DNA of 64,000 bases from Actinobaculum sp. 313 (GCF_003073475.1 NZ_CP029033.1:2542001-2606000), one strand, 5' to 3'; counted from the stretch's first letter, positions 1 to 9,115 are shown. Program-made: numbers and translations. The notes: generated by a model from the sequence alone, not told the origin.

Positions 1-374
1 GACGGCGCGCTCGGCCCCTCGGGTGGGATTCCTCTGGACGCGGCAATGGCGGATGGGTATGAACGTTTCTTCGTCGTTCTGACCCGCCCGCGCGGTTACC
101 GTAAGCGTCCCCGCGTAACCCGCAGTTCTACCGTCGATACTTCCACCAGTATCCGCGGGTGGCGGATGCACTGATGACGCGCTGGCGCAATTACAACCGG
201 AGCCGGGACAAGCTCCTGGAACTGGAGCGCCGTGGGCAGGCCTATCTGTACTTCCCGGAGGCAATGTCCGTCACCAACCACGAGCGGAACGTGGAAAAGC
301 TACGCGCAAATTACGACGCCGGATGGGAGCAGGCGCAGCGGCAGTTGCCGGAATGGCTCGACTGGCTTGCCTAA
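1..374 (+). pseudogene. C-terminal part of patatin-like phospholipase (YjjU type), frameshifted, 5' end outside window
   Basis: Frame 1 opens with DGALGPSGGIPLDAAMADGY and runs through FFVVLTRPRGYRKR. The expected continuation (PQFYRRYFHQYPRVADAL, ending LPEWLDWLA) lies in another frame from about base 114. Together they match the C-terminal third of bacterial patatin-like serine hydrolases, where the DG of the Ser-Asp dyad precedes a conserved LTRP-GYRKK block. One missing base between about 100 and 119 explains the break. The catalytic Ser lies upstream of the window. Whether this is real decay or a sequence error cannot be told here, but six other genes in the window show the same kind of defect. 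Family assignment is fairly secure. Confidence 0.75.
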
Positions 375-524
375 CGAACCGGAAGGAACCCGGCGTGCCG
401 GACTCTGCCGGGCTTAATCGACGCGGTCCGAACCCGACAACGCAGTCCATACCCGATGGTTGGGTCCCCGGACCCCACGACGCATACTCAACAGCCCGGT
501 CTGTACCCGAACCGGATCGGGTTC

Positions 525-1490
525 TCAGCCCACTGCGACGTCGCCCGGCACTGCGACACTACCGCTGCTGCCCGCGTCGTCGACGTTCATACGCGCAGGC
601 TCCAGCATCACGGTTCGCTCGGTGAGCGCAAAGCCGACCGAGTCGTATATGGCCTGCGCCGCGAAATTATCCGCCACAACACGCAGATTGATATGCCGCA
701 CGCCTTCAACCTTGAGCCGCTCGGCCAGTGCAACGAGCGCGGCGCGTGAATGCCCGTGCCCGCGATAGGGGCGATACACGTACAGATTCCATAGGAAAGC
801 GCAATGCCCGTCGATTTCCGCCCATATGCCGCCGATTGTGCGCGTATCTGTGCAGATCGCACACACTTCGTGCCCCGGCGTGGAGACGCCGTCGGAAAGC
901 AGACGCTCACACTCGGCCAGGTTCTTCGCGGCAAGCTCGCGAGCATCACTGCCCGGGTTCACATTTGCCTCATGCCGCCCCAGTGACTCACACACAGCGT
1001 CAAGGAAGGTGCCGAGTTCGCCCGCGCCCATGGTACGCAGATGGATTGCCTCTGCCCCCTCTGCGGGAACGAAACCGAGCCGTGGCAGTGACACGGACAT
1101 ATGCCGCAGTACCTCTCGGTATGGCACGCCATCGAACAGCGCGGCGGCACTCCGGTCACCGGGATAGAAGCTGACTTCAGCCTCCCGGCCATCAAGTACG
1201 GTACGGAGCGTTTCCCGCCATTGGCCGCGCGGGTCGGCGTCGATTTTCGCGTCGACGACGGCGAGTTTCGGGCGCTCTTTCACCCACAGCCACTGCGTGC
1301 AATTGTCATTGACAAAGATACGCGATCCGCGGGGAACCCCCACACGAAAGGTCTTGAGAATCCGGGCAGAGAAAAGCTCGGCGACCTCGCAGCGCAATGC
1401 GCCGGACGCCTCGCGAATTCGCGTCATATGATCAACCGCGCGCGGCGCCCATGTGGCGACTTCAGCTGCGGTGATCTCCCGGACCAACAT
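525..1490 (-). CDS. GNAT family N-acetyltransferase
   Basis: This 321-residue protein has a C-terminal GNAT fold at roughly residues 200-310. The acetyl-CoA loop reads YRPYRGHGHSRAAL (Q/RxxGxG/A type), followed by the strand HINLRVVADNFAAQAIYDSVGF, which is the usual N-x-x-A-x-x-x-Y-x-x-x-GF end of the domain. The N-terminal half (about 190 residues) is a diverged second GNAT-like or linker region with no clear acetyl-CoA motif. The substrate is unknown; candidates are small amines or protein N-termini. It is transcribed away from the patatin remnant, and 263 bp separate its start from the end of thiQ. It is a single-gene unit. Start chosen as the first ATG, MLVREITAAEV. Confidence 0.8.
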   Translation of the reverse strand: MLVREITAAEVATWAPRAVDHMTRIREASGALRCEVAELFSARILKTFRVGVPRGSRIFVNDNCTQWLWVKERPKLAVVDAKIDADPRGQWRETLRTVLDGREAEVSFYPGDRSAAALFDGVPYREVLRHMSVSLPRLGFVPAEGAEAIHLRTMGAGELGTFLDAVCESLGRHEANVNPGSDARELAAKNLAECERLLSDGVSTPGHEVCAICTDTRTIGGIWAEIDGHCAFLWNLYVYRPYRGHGHSRAALVALAERLKVEGVRHINLRVVADNFAAQAIYDSVGFALTERTVMLEPARMNVDDAGSSGSVAVPGDVAVG

Positions 1491-1753
1491 AGTCTAACTC
1501 TAGGGGACCTAAGTCTTGGGCGCCAATGGTATTCCGCAGAATAATCGGGCGTGCGGCTAACAGCGCACCAGGTGAGACGATGGTCATCAAATCTAGGTCT
1601 TTCCGACTACCTGCGGCGGGCTCTCTTCCTCGCTGCTCGTGTGTGTATTTCCCGGTTCGCGTGCGCCGACTGGCAGTAGAGGCCTGGCGGCCCACCTCGC
1701 CCTCAATGAAACCGGTTCGTGCCCCGGCCAGCAGACTCCTTGCTTTACGTATG

Positions 1754-2620
1754 TCAGAGCTCGCCTCGGATTTGCGCCACTGTTCCCACCCGGGTGATAC
1801 GACCGTCGTCTATCAGCGCCACACGGTCCGCCACGGTGAAGGCCTCCTCGTGGTCGTGCGTCACGTACACCGCGCATGTTCCCGACGCCGTCAGGATCCG
1901 CCGCAGTTCGGCGGAGAGTTCCTCGCGCAATGCGCGGTCCAATGCGGAAAGTGGCTCATCCAGTAGCAGGACCGCAGGGCGTGGGGCAAGTGATCGCGCG
2001 AGGGCTACACGTTGTGCCTGCCCTCCCGACAGCGTCGTGACGGCACGCTCGCCGTATCCGGCCAAGCCGACCAGTTCCAAGAGTCGATCCACTTCCGCGT
2101 TGATGGAGCAACGCCTGAGGCGACGCCGCCGCAACCACCCCGCAGCGCGATAATCAGCTTCACAAGTAGGCTGGCCGTCCGGTCTGGTGGTTTCCCGACC
2201 GGAGGCAGGCAAGTCCGCCTCCTCCTCTGCCCCTGAAGACCGAGGCCTCTCCAACCCGTAGGCAATATTGCGGCGGACATTGCGATGGGGAAAGAGCTGC
2301 CCGTCTTGAAAAACCATGCCGCATCCGCGCAAATGGGCAGGTAGGCGAGTTACCTCACGGCCCGCCATCAACACCTGACCGGAGGTCACCCTTTCCAGCC
2401 CGGCAATCGCACGCAACAGCGATGACTTGCCCGAGCCGGAGGCGCCGAGTAGCGCGATGATCTCGCCGTCGTCGACGGAGAGGCTAACTCCATGAATTGC
2501 TTCAAAGCCGTCCGGATACGTCACGACGACGTCGTGCAACTCCAACCCATAACGGACCGGTGGCGCGGATCGCCCCTCCTTAACGGGCGTGGGCGGCGTA
2601 CCGCCTCGCTCAGAATCCAT
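1754..2620 (-). CDS. thiQ: Thiamine ABC transporter ATP-binding protein, with loop insertion
   Basis: ABC ATPase of 288 residues. It has Walker A GASGSGKSS (about 59-67), Q-loop FQDGQLFPH, signature LSGGQ (197-201), Walker B VLLLDEP and switch His in THDHEE. It powers the thiamine importer encoded upstream, and its start overlaps the end of thiP by 11 nt, implying translational coupling. Residues about 125-172 are an Arg/Glu-rich low-complexity stretch (RPRSSGAEEEADLPASGRE and on to RRRRLRRC) between the Q-loop and signature helices. ThiQ and related ATPases are normally about 45 residues shorter there. The insertion keeps frame and the downstream motifs are intact, so the gene is probably functional. 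Confidence 0.88.
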   Translation of the reverse strand: MDSERGGTPPTPVKEGRSAPPVRYGLELHDVVVTYPDGFEAIHGVSLSVDDGEIIALLGASGSGKSSLLRAIAGLERVTSGQVLMAGREVTRLPAHLRGCGMVFQDGQLFPHRNVRRNIAYGLERPRSSGAEEEADLPASGRETTRPDGQPTCEADYRAAGWLRRRRLRRCSINAEVDRLLELVGLAGYGERAVTTLSGGQAQRVALARSLAPRPAVLLLDEPLSALDRALREELSAELRRILTASGTCAVYVTHDHEEAFTVADRVALIDDGRITRVGTVAQIRGEL

Positions 2621-4274
2621 GAGCGCTTCTCCTTTCTATCCCGCGTGGCCGCAGATTCTCGCATAATGCCATCACACCGGCGGTGACCACGGCGAGGATA
2701 ACCGAGGCGGCCATCGCCATACCGTAGTTATTCGCGCCCGCCCGGCCCAGCAGCCGTGCAATAAGTACCGGCAAGGTCATGTAATCGGCCGATGCCAGGA
2801 AACTGGTGGCCCCGAACTCGCCCAGAGATATCGCGAAGGCAAAGCCCGTGGCAAGCCCCAAACCTCGAATCATAAAGGGAAAATCAACGGTGGCAAGGAC
2901 CCGGCCGGGTCCGGCGCCCAGCGTTGCCGCCGCCTCGCGCAGGCGTGGGTCAATGGCCCGAAGCACCGGCACAAGCACCCTCACCACAAGGGGAAGGGCA
3001 ACAACAGCCTGCGCAAGCGGCACCAGCATGCCGTTGCCCGCCAGGTTCAGCGGTGGCCCCTGCAAGGAAATGAAGAAACCGAAACCGACGGTGACGGCCG
3101 AAACTCCCAGCGGCAGCATGACGGCACTGTCCAGTAGTGCCTGCGCGCGTGCCAGCCTGCGGGACCTCACCCGCCGCGAAAGCACCAGTGCAAGTGGAAT
3201 CCCCACTGCCAGCGCAATACAGGTGGCGTCCACGGCGATCCGCACTGAGTGGCTCAGCGCGTCAAGCACCGTGGCCCCACCGGTGAAGCCGGAACCAGAG
3301 GTGGAGAGCAGGCGATAGTTCTCCACACTCCACTGACCGTCCCGCCGCAAGGATCGCACCACGAGGGAGGCCATGGGTGCCACGAGCAGCGCCGCGATCA
3401 CCACGAGTGTGACGACTAGGGCGGGCAGGTCGGGCCGACGCAACCGGTGCTCCGATCCGGAGCGCAGCCGCAAGGCGACATCCGTTCCTCGGCTCATACG
3501 GCGCGAGATGAGCAAGGACAATACGACGACGGTGAGTTGCAGGCAGGAGAATACCGCCGCCGTGCGCAGATCCAGATAGGTGGAGGTCTGTACCCAGATT
3601 TCCGTTTCTAGTGTGCCGTAGCCCGGGCGGCCCAACGTCTGCACGACGCCATACGCCGTCGCGCAGAAAAGGAATACCAATCCACCGGAAGCGGCGATTG
3701 ACGGCCCAAGCGTCGGCAGGGTCACGGTGCGCAAGACGCGCCAGGGCCGCGCTCCGAGCGTGCGGGCGGCCTCGGCGGTGCGCGGATCCAGGCTCAGCCA
3801 CATGGTGCCCACGGTGCGGATCACTACCGAAAGATTGAAGAAGACCAGGGCCAAGACCACAGCATTCGGCGTGCCATCCAAACCCGCAAAGGAATAAAGA
3901 CCGCCCTTACCCAGCAGAGCGCGGAAAGCCGCACCAACTACCACGGTGGGCAGTACGAAGGGGACGGTGGCAATTGCCCGCAGCAGGCGCCTGCCCGGAA
4001 AACGGCAGCAGTATAACACATAGGCGGCCGGAATCCCGAGCACCACGGATCCTGCGGTGCCCGCGAGCGCCATCCATATCGTCTGCCAGGCGATGCGCCA
4101 CGTGCGGCCGCTGCCCAGCACCTCGGCGAAGGCTGAGAAGTTCAGGGAGCCGTCGGCAAAGAATCCCCTTGCGAGCATGGCGAGCACCGGCGACGCGAAG
4201 AAAACCGCCAGGAAAGCCAGCGGTACCAGCGCGGCCAGCGCCCAGAAGATGCGCGTCAGGATTCTCGCCGACAT
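2610..4274 (-). CDS. thiP: Thiamine ABC transporter permease, two fused transmembrane domains
   Basis: A 554-residue inner-membrane protein with about twelve hydrophobic segments arranged as two BPD permease halves. Each half ends in an EAA-type loop (EAARTLGARPWRVLRTVTLP near residue 190; EAAATLGAGPGRVLATVDFP near 470). This duplicated layout and length are typical of ThiP and iron(III) transporter permeases. The upstream TPP riboswitch and ThiB-like protein make thiamine, or a phosphate ester of it, the likely substrate. The gene follows thiB after a 193-bp gap. The ATG at 4274 lacks a strong ribosome binding site, so the true start might be slightly different. Confidence 0.88.
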   Translation of the reverse strand: MSARILTRIFWALAALVPLAFLAVFFASPVLAMLARGFFADGSLNFSAFAEVLGSGRTWRIAWQTIWMALAGTAGSVVLGIPAAYVLYCCRFPGRRLLRAIATVPFVLPTVVVGAAFRALLGKGGLYSFAGLDGTPNAVVLALVFFNLSVVIRTVGTMWLSLDPRTAEAARTLGARPWRVLRTVTLPTLGPSIAASGGLVFLFCATAYGVVQTLGRPGYGTLETEIWVQTSTYLDLRTAAVFSCLQLTVVVLSLLISRRMSRGTDVALRLRSGSEHRLRRPDLPALVVTLVVIAALLVAPMASLVVRSLRRDGQWSVENYRLLSTSGSGFTGGATVLDALSHSVRIAVDATCIALAVGIPLALVLSRRVRSRRLARAQALLDSAVMLPLGVSAVTVGFGFFISLQGPPLNLAGNGMLVPLAQAVVALPLVVRVLVPVLRAIDPRLREAAATLGAGPGRVLATVDFPFMIRGLGLATGFAFAISLGEFGATSFLASADYMTLPVLIARLLGRAGANNYGMAMAASVILAVVTAGVMALCENLRPRGIERRSAHGF

Positions 4275-4467
4275 CAGGCGTTACGGCCTAACTGGTGTCC
4301 GGCGCTATATCCCGGCCCCAATCCAGCGCTGAAGCACCGCAGCTGGCGCGCACTGCCTTCCCGCAGTCGGCAAGCCGTAGCGCCCTGCCACGGTGAGCCG
4401 CTTCGGCAGTGCAAACGCCGAACCGTACGAGCCTGCACTCTTGCGTCACATGGTTTCGTCATGGCCT

Positions 4468-5520
4468 TTACGACCGACTCTCGAACAGCTCGGTCCAGTC
4501 CTTGATCCAAGTCTCCCGCTGGGAGGCCACCTCCTGCGGGTCCACCAGCAGCGGGCTCTCTGCCAGGGATGCGTTCGCCGCCCACTGTTCCGGCAGGTCG
4601 ATCATGGAGTTCACCGGGTACATATACATGCTCTCCGGCAGAGCGGCTTGCACGTCGTCGGAAAGCATGAAATCGATGAATGCCTGCGCGCCTTCCGGGT
4701 TGGTCGCCCCTGCCACCACGCCCGCGTATTCCACCTGGCGGGTACAGGTGGCCTCCAGCGATCCGGTCGCTCCGTCTGTTTCCGCGGGCGACGACGCATA
4801 TGACACCACGAGCGGATAGTCGCCTTGGCCGTCTGCTCCGGAGAAGTCGGTGTAGTAGGCGTCCGACCAGCCGTCGTCGACCTTTGCGCCACCCTCCAGC
4901 AGCTGCGCCCAGTAGTCCAGGTATCCGTCGGTCCCCGCGTCGGCGATAGTTGCGGTGAGGAAGGCGAAACCCGGCGACGACGTCGCCGGATTCTCCACCA
5001 CCAGCAGTTTCGCGTATTCCGGCCTCGCCAGATCGGCTAAGGTTTCCGGCTCTTCCATGCCGTGATCCGCGAACCAGCGATGGTCCACGTTCACGCATAC
5101 GTCACCCATATCGATCGGCGTGAGGGCATCGTCCAGCACGTACTGCTCTGCAGAGTCAGGCAGGTGATCGGAAGTGTACGCGACCAGCACACCCTCGTTA
5201 AGAGCTGAGTGGGCCGAGTAGTTATCGATACCGTACACGCCGTCGACCGTCGGGTGATCCTTGGTGAGAATCAGTTGGTTGACGACGACGCCGGCGTCGC
5301 CGGGCGATGTGGTCTTCAGCGTGTAGCCGGACTCCTCCTCGAAGCGCTGCACGAGCTCATCCGGTAGGGCGAAGGAATCATGCGTCAGGATCGTGACGGT
5401 TTTCTGGGCGGTGCCGTCCGTGCCGGAATTATTCGACCGCTGGTCGGCGGCAGAACAGGCTCCGAGGGCTAACGTGAATGTGGTAAGAGCGGCGAGCACC
5501 GCTCGGTGGGAACGTGACAT
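4468..5520 (-). CDS. thiB: Thiamine ABC transporter substrate-binding lipoprotein
   Basis: A 350-residue secreted protein starting MSRSHRAVLAAL, with a lipoprotein signal ending LGAC-S (lipobox). The mature part has the ThiB/FbpA-type pattern: ILTHDSFALPDELVQRFEEE near the N-terminus, then DGVYGIDNYSAHSAL and a PE-L-DL-P segment followed by V-NPATSSPG. It captures thiamine or TPP outside the cell and delivers it to ThiP. The start at 5520 is chosen over an upstream in-frame codon because GGAGGAGAAC precedes this ATG directly. It is the first gene behind the TPP riboswitch, so it should be expressed when TPP is scarce. Confidence 0.9.
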   Translation of the reverse strand: MSRSHRAVLAALTTFTLALGACSAADQRSNNSGTDGTAQKTVTILTHDSFALPDELVQRFEEESGYTLKTTSPGDAGVVVNQLILTKDHPTVDGVYGIDNYSAHSALNEGVLVAYTSDHLPDSAEQYVLDDALTPIDMGDVCVNVDHRWFADHGMEEPETLADLARPEYAKLLVVENPATSSPGFAFLTATIADAGTDGYLDYWAQLLEGGAKVDDGWSDAYYTDFSGADGQGDYPLVVSYASSPAETDGATGSLEATCTRQVEYAGVVAGATNPEGAQAFIDFMLSDDVQAALPESMYMYPVNSMIDLPEQWAANASLAESPLLVDPQEVASQRETWIKDWTELFESRS

Positions 5521-5579
5521 GTTCTCCTCCATCTCTGGAGGGCCCACCACACCCTTTGCGGTGGGGAGAGAAGGACTCG

Positions 5580-5725
5580 ACTTCCTTCGCCGGTATGAAC
5601 CGGATCAGGTTCGAGGGTCTGCTTTCGCACTCTCAGCGCTCTCCTGCGGGTCCCGGGTTGCGGCCGTGGCGCTGACACCTCGACTGCAACCTCCGGGACA
5701 CCCTTCGGGCGCTCCCCTGTCGTGT
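5580..5725 (-). promoter_or_regulatory. TPP (THI-box) riboswitch
   Basis: Read on the minus strand, the leader holds the THI-box elements in order. GGGGAGCGCCC lies near 5720. GCTGAGAGTGCG lies near 5635. ACCCTCGAACCTGATCCGG, TTCATACCGGCG and AAGGAAGTC follow near 5580-5620. CTGAGA and the CCTGATC...GCGAAGGAA parts are the most conserved TPP-binding segments. About 110 nt lie between the two halves, holding an extended, locally paired arm (GCAACCCGGGACCC region). It sits 60 nt upstream of thiB, close enough to mask its ribosome binding site, so control of translation or early transcription by TPP is expected. Confidence 0.92.
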
Positions 5726-6039
5726 TTTCCATCGTAGCAAAACGGAGTGGGCGGAGACCTCCGGTCGGTACGCCCTGAGACGATCACGCTGAGGTCGGGT
5801 TTCGCTCGTGCCGGGGACGGCTTTCAGCGGAGGGCGAATGTCGACCATGCGGAAGTCTGACGTCGAACGTGCCGAGGCCGGATATCAACGACGGCGGGTC
5901 GGGTATCAACTTTGCCAAGATCGGACGTCAACGACGGGCAGACGGGATATCAACAGCGGCTTGCTGTGAGTACGGTCGAGTCCGTATTGATCGCGGATGG
6001 ACCGGGTGAACTCAGACCCGCCCCGCTCGGGTGACTGCA
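5726..6039. repeat. Non-coding spacer with degenerate GGATATCAAC-type phrases
   Basis: No convincing gene is seen. Between about 5870 and 5960 a short phrase of the type (G)GATATCAACGACGG or GGACGTCAACGACGG recurs four times at 20-30 bp spacing with changes in the flanking bases. This looks like a decayed tandem repeat. Function unknown. Confidence 0.5.
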
Positions 6040-6324
6040 TCAGCCTTCCGCTTGTGCCACACCTTTACCTATGGCCGCCAACGCGCGGTCCATGCCATAC
6101 CACTTCGCCGTGCGGCGGATAACGACTTGGTTGATCGCAGCGCCCACCGCTGCCGAGATGACGGAGAAGATCAGCACGTCTCGCAGCGGGTCGATGAGAT
6201 TGTCGTCTTCTCGCGGGCTTTGTTTGCCAGTGACACCCTTCCACAGCACATCAACGGCCTTGTTAGCGACAAGTCCGGAAACGATACCCGCACCGGCGCT
6301 GACTACTTTCCACCCGATGTCCAT
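6040..6324 (-). CDS. DUF4235-like small membrane protein
   Basis: A 94-residue protein starting MDIGWKVVSAGAGIVSGLVA. It has two hydrophobic segments (residues about 5-22 and 48-68), a central VDVLWKGVTGK and the C-terminal stretch INQVVIRRTAKWYG typical of actinobacterial DUF4235 proteins. Start chosen because GAGAGGA lies 6 nt upstream of this ATG; the longer in-frame extension upstream is Arg/Cys-rich and unlikely. The function of the family is unknown. It is a single-gene unit. Confidence 0.8.
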   Translation of the reverse strand: MDIGWKVVSAGAGIVSGLVANKAVDVLWKGVTGKQSPREDDNLIDPLRDVLIFSVISAAVGAAINQVVIRRTAKWYGMDRALAAIGKGVAQAEG

Positions 6325-6408
6325 TTTGGTCCTCTCTCGGCGAGCCAGGTGGCTGGCCTGCCGTTGACATCCTAGAAGTTGACATCCTTGATCTGGTCTG
6401 CCGTTCAC

Positions 6409-6827
6409 TTCCTAGAAGGAGTCTAGTGGAACTGCGTCCGGGAACGAACCTTCTTCACCGGCCCACTAGCTGCAGCGCCTCCGGCATCGACGCTCGGGCG
6501 GCACTAAATCGACGCTCGGGCAGCGCTGAATCGATGCCTAGCGGCCGTGAATCAGGACCCTCCCAGCTGTCATTTCCTCGGCGTCGAAACCGCGTACCCG
6601 GCAGATCGTCATCTCCAACTGCGAGTGCACCCCGTGAACCTCGTCGTGCCGAACCCCGGCCCACATGCCAACTCGCCGCACCCCGGCCCACGTGCCCACT
6701 TCTTGTTGTTGTATCCGCGTGGACCATACGGCGAGCCGGGCGTCCAACTCTTCGCCGCTCACATCCCACACGCCAGACAGACCCGCCACCTGGCACCCGT
6801 CAACCACATAGCGGTTCTGACTGTCAT
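6409..6827. repeat. Repeat-rich intergenic DNA
   Basis: No credible gene: open frames here are high-G+C shadows. CGACGCTCGGGC recurs at about 6489 and 6513 (AATCGACGCTCGGGCAGCGC), and CCCCGGCCCAC(A/G)TGCC recurs near 6653 and 6680. It looks like short decayed duplications between the DUF4235 gene and the inverted-repeat element at 6828. Confidence 0.45.
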
Positions 6828-6949
6828 GTGTCAAAATCCCGTCCAAACGATGACAATGTGGAATCTCTCAATTTAAAGAATGGCGGAATCTCGCGGATTT
6901 CGCAGGTCGACTCGATGGGCCGACTTTCGTTTGGACGGGATTTTGACAC
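6828..6949 (+). mobile_element. 122-bp inverted-repeat element (MITE-like), copy 1
   Basis: The left end begins GTGTCAAAATCCCGTCCAAA and continues CGA. The right end is its exact reverse complement over 23 bp (6827-6850 against 6927-6949). The interior contains TTTAAAGAATGGCGGAATC, shared with the copies at 29538 and 32375. All three copies are exactly 122 bp. It has no coding capacity and lies 100 bp past the corrected dcd stop. No target duplication is obvious. It may be a MITE moved by an unseen transposase or a structured RNA or terminator. Confidence 0.8.
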
Positions 6950-7050
6950 CGACCCAACAAGGTCGGCCGCCCGGAATGGAAATGCAGGCCCAACACCAGC
7001 GCCCGACCGGGGACCGACGCCTGAAAGGCACCCACCTCGGTGCCCGTCTC

Positions 7051-7643
7051 TCAATCCAGCGGCTGGTTTCCCACGTCGACCCGATGGAAACCGAGGTGCG
7101 AGCGCGACGCCGTCGGCCCGCGCTGGCCCTGATAACGGGACCCCAATGCCCGTGCCCATACGGGCTCTCCGCAGGGGAAGAAAGACGGAAGAAGCACAGC
7201 TGACCGACCTTCATACCCGGATAAAGCTTGATGGGCATGGTCGCCGTATTCGAGAGTTCCAAGGTCACATGGCCAGAGAAACCCGGATCGATGAACCCTG
7301 CGGTGGAGTGGGTGAGCAACCCAAGGCGACCTAAGGAGGACTTACCCTCCAGCCGGGCGGCGACGTCGTCGCCTAAGGTCACCACTTCGAAAGTGGAGCC
7401 GAGGACAAACTCACCCGGATGCAGAACAAACTCTCCATCGGCATCGACATCAATGATACGAGTCAAACCGGACTGGTCGGCGGCAGGGTCGATAACCGGA
7501 TACTTGTGGTTATCAAAAAGTCGGAAAAAGCGGTCGAGGTGAATGTCCACCGAGGACGGCTGGATCATCTCAGGGTCCCACGGCTCGACCGAGATACGGT
7601 CGGCATCTACATAACTGCGAATGTCGCGATCAGAGAGAAGCAC
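7051..7643 (-). CDS. dcd: dCTP deaminase, apparent single-base frameshift near the C-terminus
   Basis: Deaminates dCTP in pyrimidine deoxynucleotide synthesis. It starts [20 protein letters not shown] (GTG at 7643). It has the family core: [23 protein letters not shown], and the catalytic [22 protein letters not shown] with its Arg and Glu partners. The natural end, [20 protein letters not shown] then VDVGNQPLD and TGA at 7051, is in a different frame from the body. One missing base at about 7138-7146, next to GGGG, explains this. Without correction the frame runs on to 6873 as Arg-rich nonsense. The gene is housekeeping, so a sequence error is as likely as loss. Confidence 0.88.
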
Positions 7644-7727
7644 GTTCCGATTGTGGCACGACGCGCGCCATTTTGCAGCCCGCTTTGCTCCCGGGCCGGT
7701 CAACCGGTACCATCAGTAGAGCATTCT

Positions 7728-7798
7728 GCGGGCGTAGTTCATCGGTAGAATGGAAGCTTCCCAAGCTTCAGAGGCGGGTTCGACTCCCGTCGCCCGCT
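7728..7798 (+). tRNA. tRNA-Gly (CCC)
   Basis: A 71-nt cloverleaf. The acceptor stem is GCGGGCG/CGCCCGC, the D arm starts GTTCATCGGTAGAAT, the anticodon stem-loop is GAAGC-TTCCCAA-GCTTC with anticodon CCC, and the T arm is GGCGGGTTCGACTCCCGTC. The 3' CCA is not encoded. The integrase gene starts 90 bp downstream, so the 3' half of this tRNA is the likely attachment site of the neighbouring prophage. Confidence 0.95.
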
Positions 7799-7893
7799 CT
7801 GACTTTGCCGCGTCATAGCAACGTTTCTGTGGTAGGCTTTTAGCTGCGTGACACAGCCCGTGACACAGGTGGGTTTGGCATAGTGAGGTGACG

Positions 7894-9045
7894 ATGGCGC
7901 ACATACACACTCATATACGATCCGACGGCACCCCCGTCTTCCGGGTCCGCTTCAGACTCCGCCCCAACAGCAACCCCGTCAACGAATCATTCGAAAGCAT
8001 CGAAGACGCCTACCAGTTCGCTGACCTAGTTGACCGTGTCGGCGGCGCCGACGCCAGACGAATCCGGGAAGTCACCACCACGACACCCCAGATCATCACC
8101 GTAGAGGCAGCCCTGGATGACTACATCACCCACATAGAGTCGCACACTGCCCGCGGGACGGGCTGGGAGTACCGGCGAGTCGCGGAACGCTACTGGCTTC
8201 CCCGGCTCGGCTTCTTCCCTATCCAAGCCCTCACGCGTCGGCACGTCGAAGAATGGGTCGCGTGGCAACGCCACCAGACCAGCAGGAACGGGAAGCCATA
8301 CGCGACGAAGACAATCCGGAACGCGCACGGACTCCTGTCCTCCGTGCTTGACTGGCAGGTGCAACAGGGCGTCATCCCAGCAAATGTGGCTCGCGGCGTG
8401 AAAATCGCTGATGACCAGCCACGCCGTGAAATGGTCTTCCTAACACCTGACCAGTTCACACGCATGCTCACACACCTGCTAGAACAACTGCACCCGCTGA
8501 TCGTCTTGCTGTATACGACAGGCATGCGCTGGGGTGAAGCCACCGCGCTCATCAAAGCAGACTTCTCACTAGAAGCACAGCCGCCTACTGTGAGGATCTC
8601 TCGAGCATGGAAGCGAGGCGACGGCGGCCGCCGGTATATTGGGGCGCCGAAATCCAAGGCCGCCTACCGGACCATCTCCCTGCCCGAGTCAACAGTGCGC
8701 ATCATGACACCACTCCTAGACGGTCTCGCCGACGGCGACAGAGTATTCCCTCCGGCCAGCGGCACAGGCCCGTTACGTGCGGAGCATTTGACTCACCGGT
8801 ATTTGCATCCGGCGTGTGAGGCAGCGGGGCTCGCCGTCCGTCCTCGCCTGCACGATTTGCGGCACTCTCACGCGTCTACACTCATCGCCGCCGGTGTACC
8901 CCTGCCCGTGATCCAACGCCGACTCGGACATGAGTCGATCACGACGACGGTGGACACGTATGGGCACTTGTCCCAGGACGCGTGGGCCGGTGCGGCGGAA
9001 GCCATGGAGGCCGCGATTGCACCGGCCGTGCCACTCATCGAATAG
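7894..9045 (+). CDS. int: Tyrosine-type phage integrase
   Basis: A site-specific recombinase of about 383 residues. The N-terminal AP2-like and SAM-like core-binding domains (about 1-170) precede the catalytic domain. Catalytic residues are visible: Arg in YTTGMRWGEATAL, HxxR in LHDLRHSHAST, and the final His and Tyr in LGHESITTTVDTYGHL. It presumably catalysed integration at the adjacent tRNA-Gly gene. The start ATG GCG at 7894 is preceded by GAGGTGAC; an in-frame GTG lies two codons earlier. A 9-bp stem hairpin at 9063-9090 follows the gene. Confidence 0.92.
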   Translation: MAHIHTHIRSDGTPVFRVRFRLRPNSNPVNESFESIEDAYQFADLVDRVGGADARRIREVTTTTPQIITVEAALDDYITHIESHTARGTGWEYRRVAERYWLPRLGFFPIQALTRRHVEEWVAWQRHQTSRNGKPYATKTIRNAHGLLSSVLDWQVQQGVIPANVARGVKIADDQPRREMVFLTPDQFTRMLTHLLEQLHPLIVLLYTTGMRWGEATALIKADFSLEAQPPTVRISRAWKRGDGGRRYIGAPKSKAAYRTISLPESTVRIMTPLLDGLADGDRVFPPASGTGPLRAEHLTHRYLHPACEAAGLAVRPRLHDLRHSHASTLIAAGVPLPVIQRRLGHESITTTVDTYGHLSQDAWAGAAEAMEAAIAPAVPLIE

Positions 9046-9062
9046 TAGGCATGAAAAGCCGA

Positions 9063-9090
9063 CCCTATCCTCCCGCATGGAAGGATAGGG
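9063..9090 (+). terminator. Hairpin downstream of integrase
   Basis: CCCTATCCT and AGGATAGGG form a perfect 9-bp stem around a 10-nt loop, 18 bp after the integrase stop codon. No clear T-tract follows. It could end the integrase transcript. Confidence 0.5.
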
Positions 9091-9115
9091 CCGGAATAGT
9101 CAGGGGAAGGGCAGG

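Noticed and set aside
6426-7334. 302-codon plus-strand frame opposite dcd
   Set aside because: It crosses the inverted-repeat element and dcd antisense; Pro/Arg-rich shadow.
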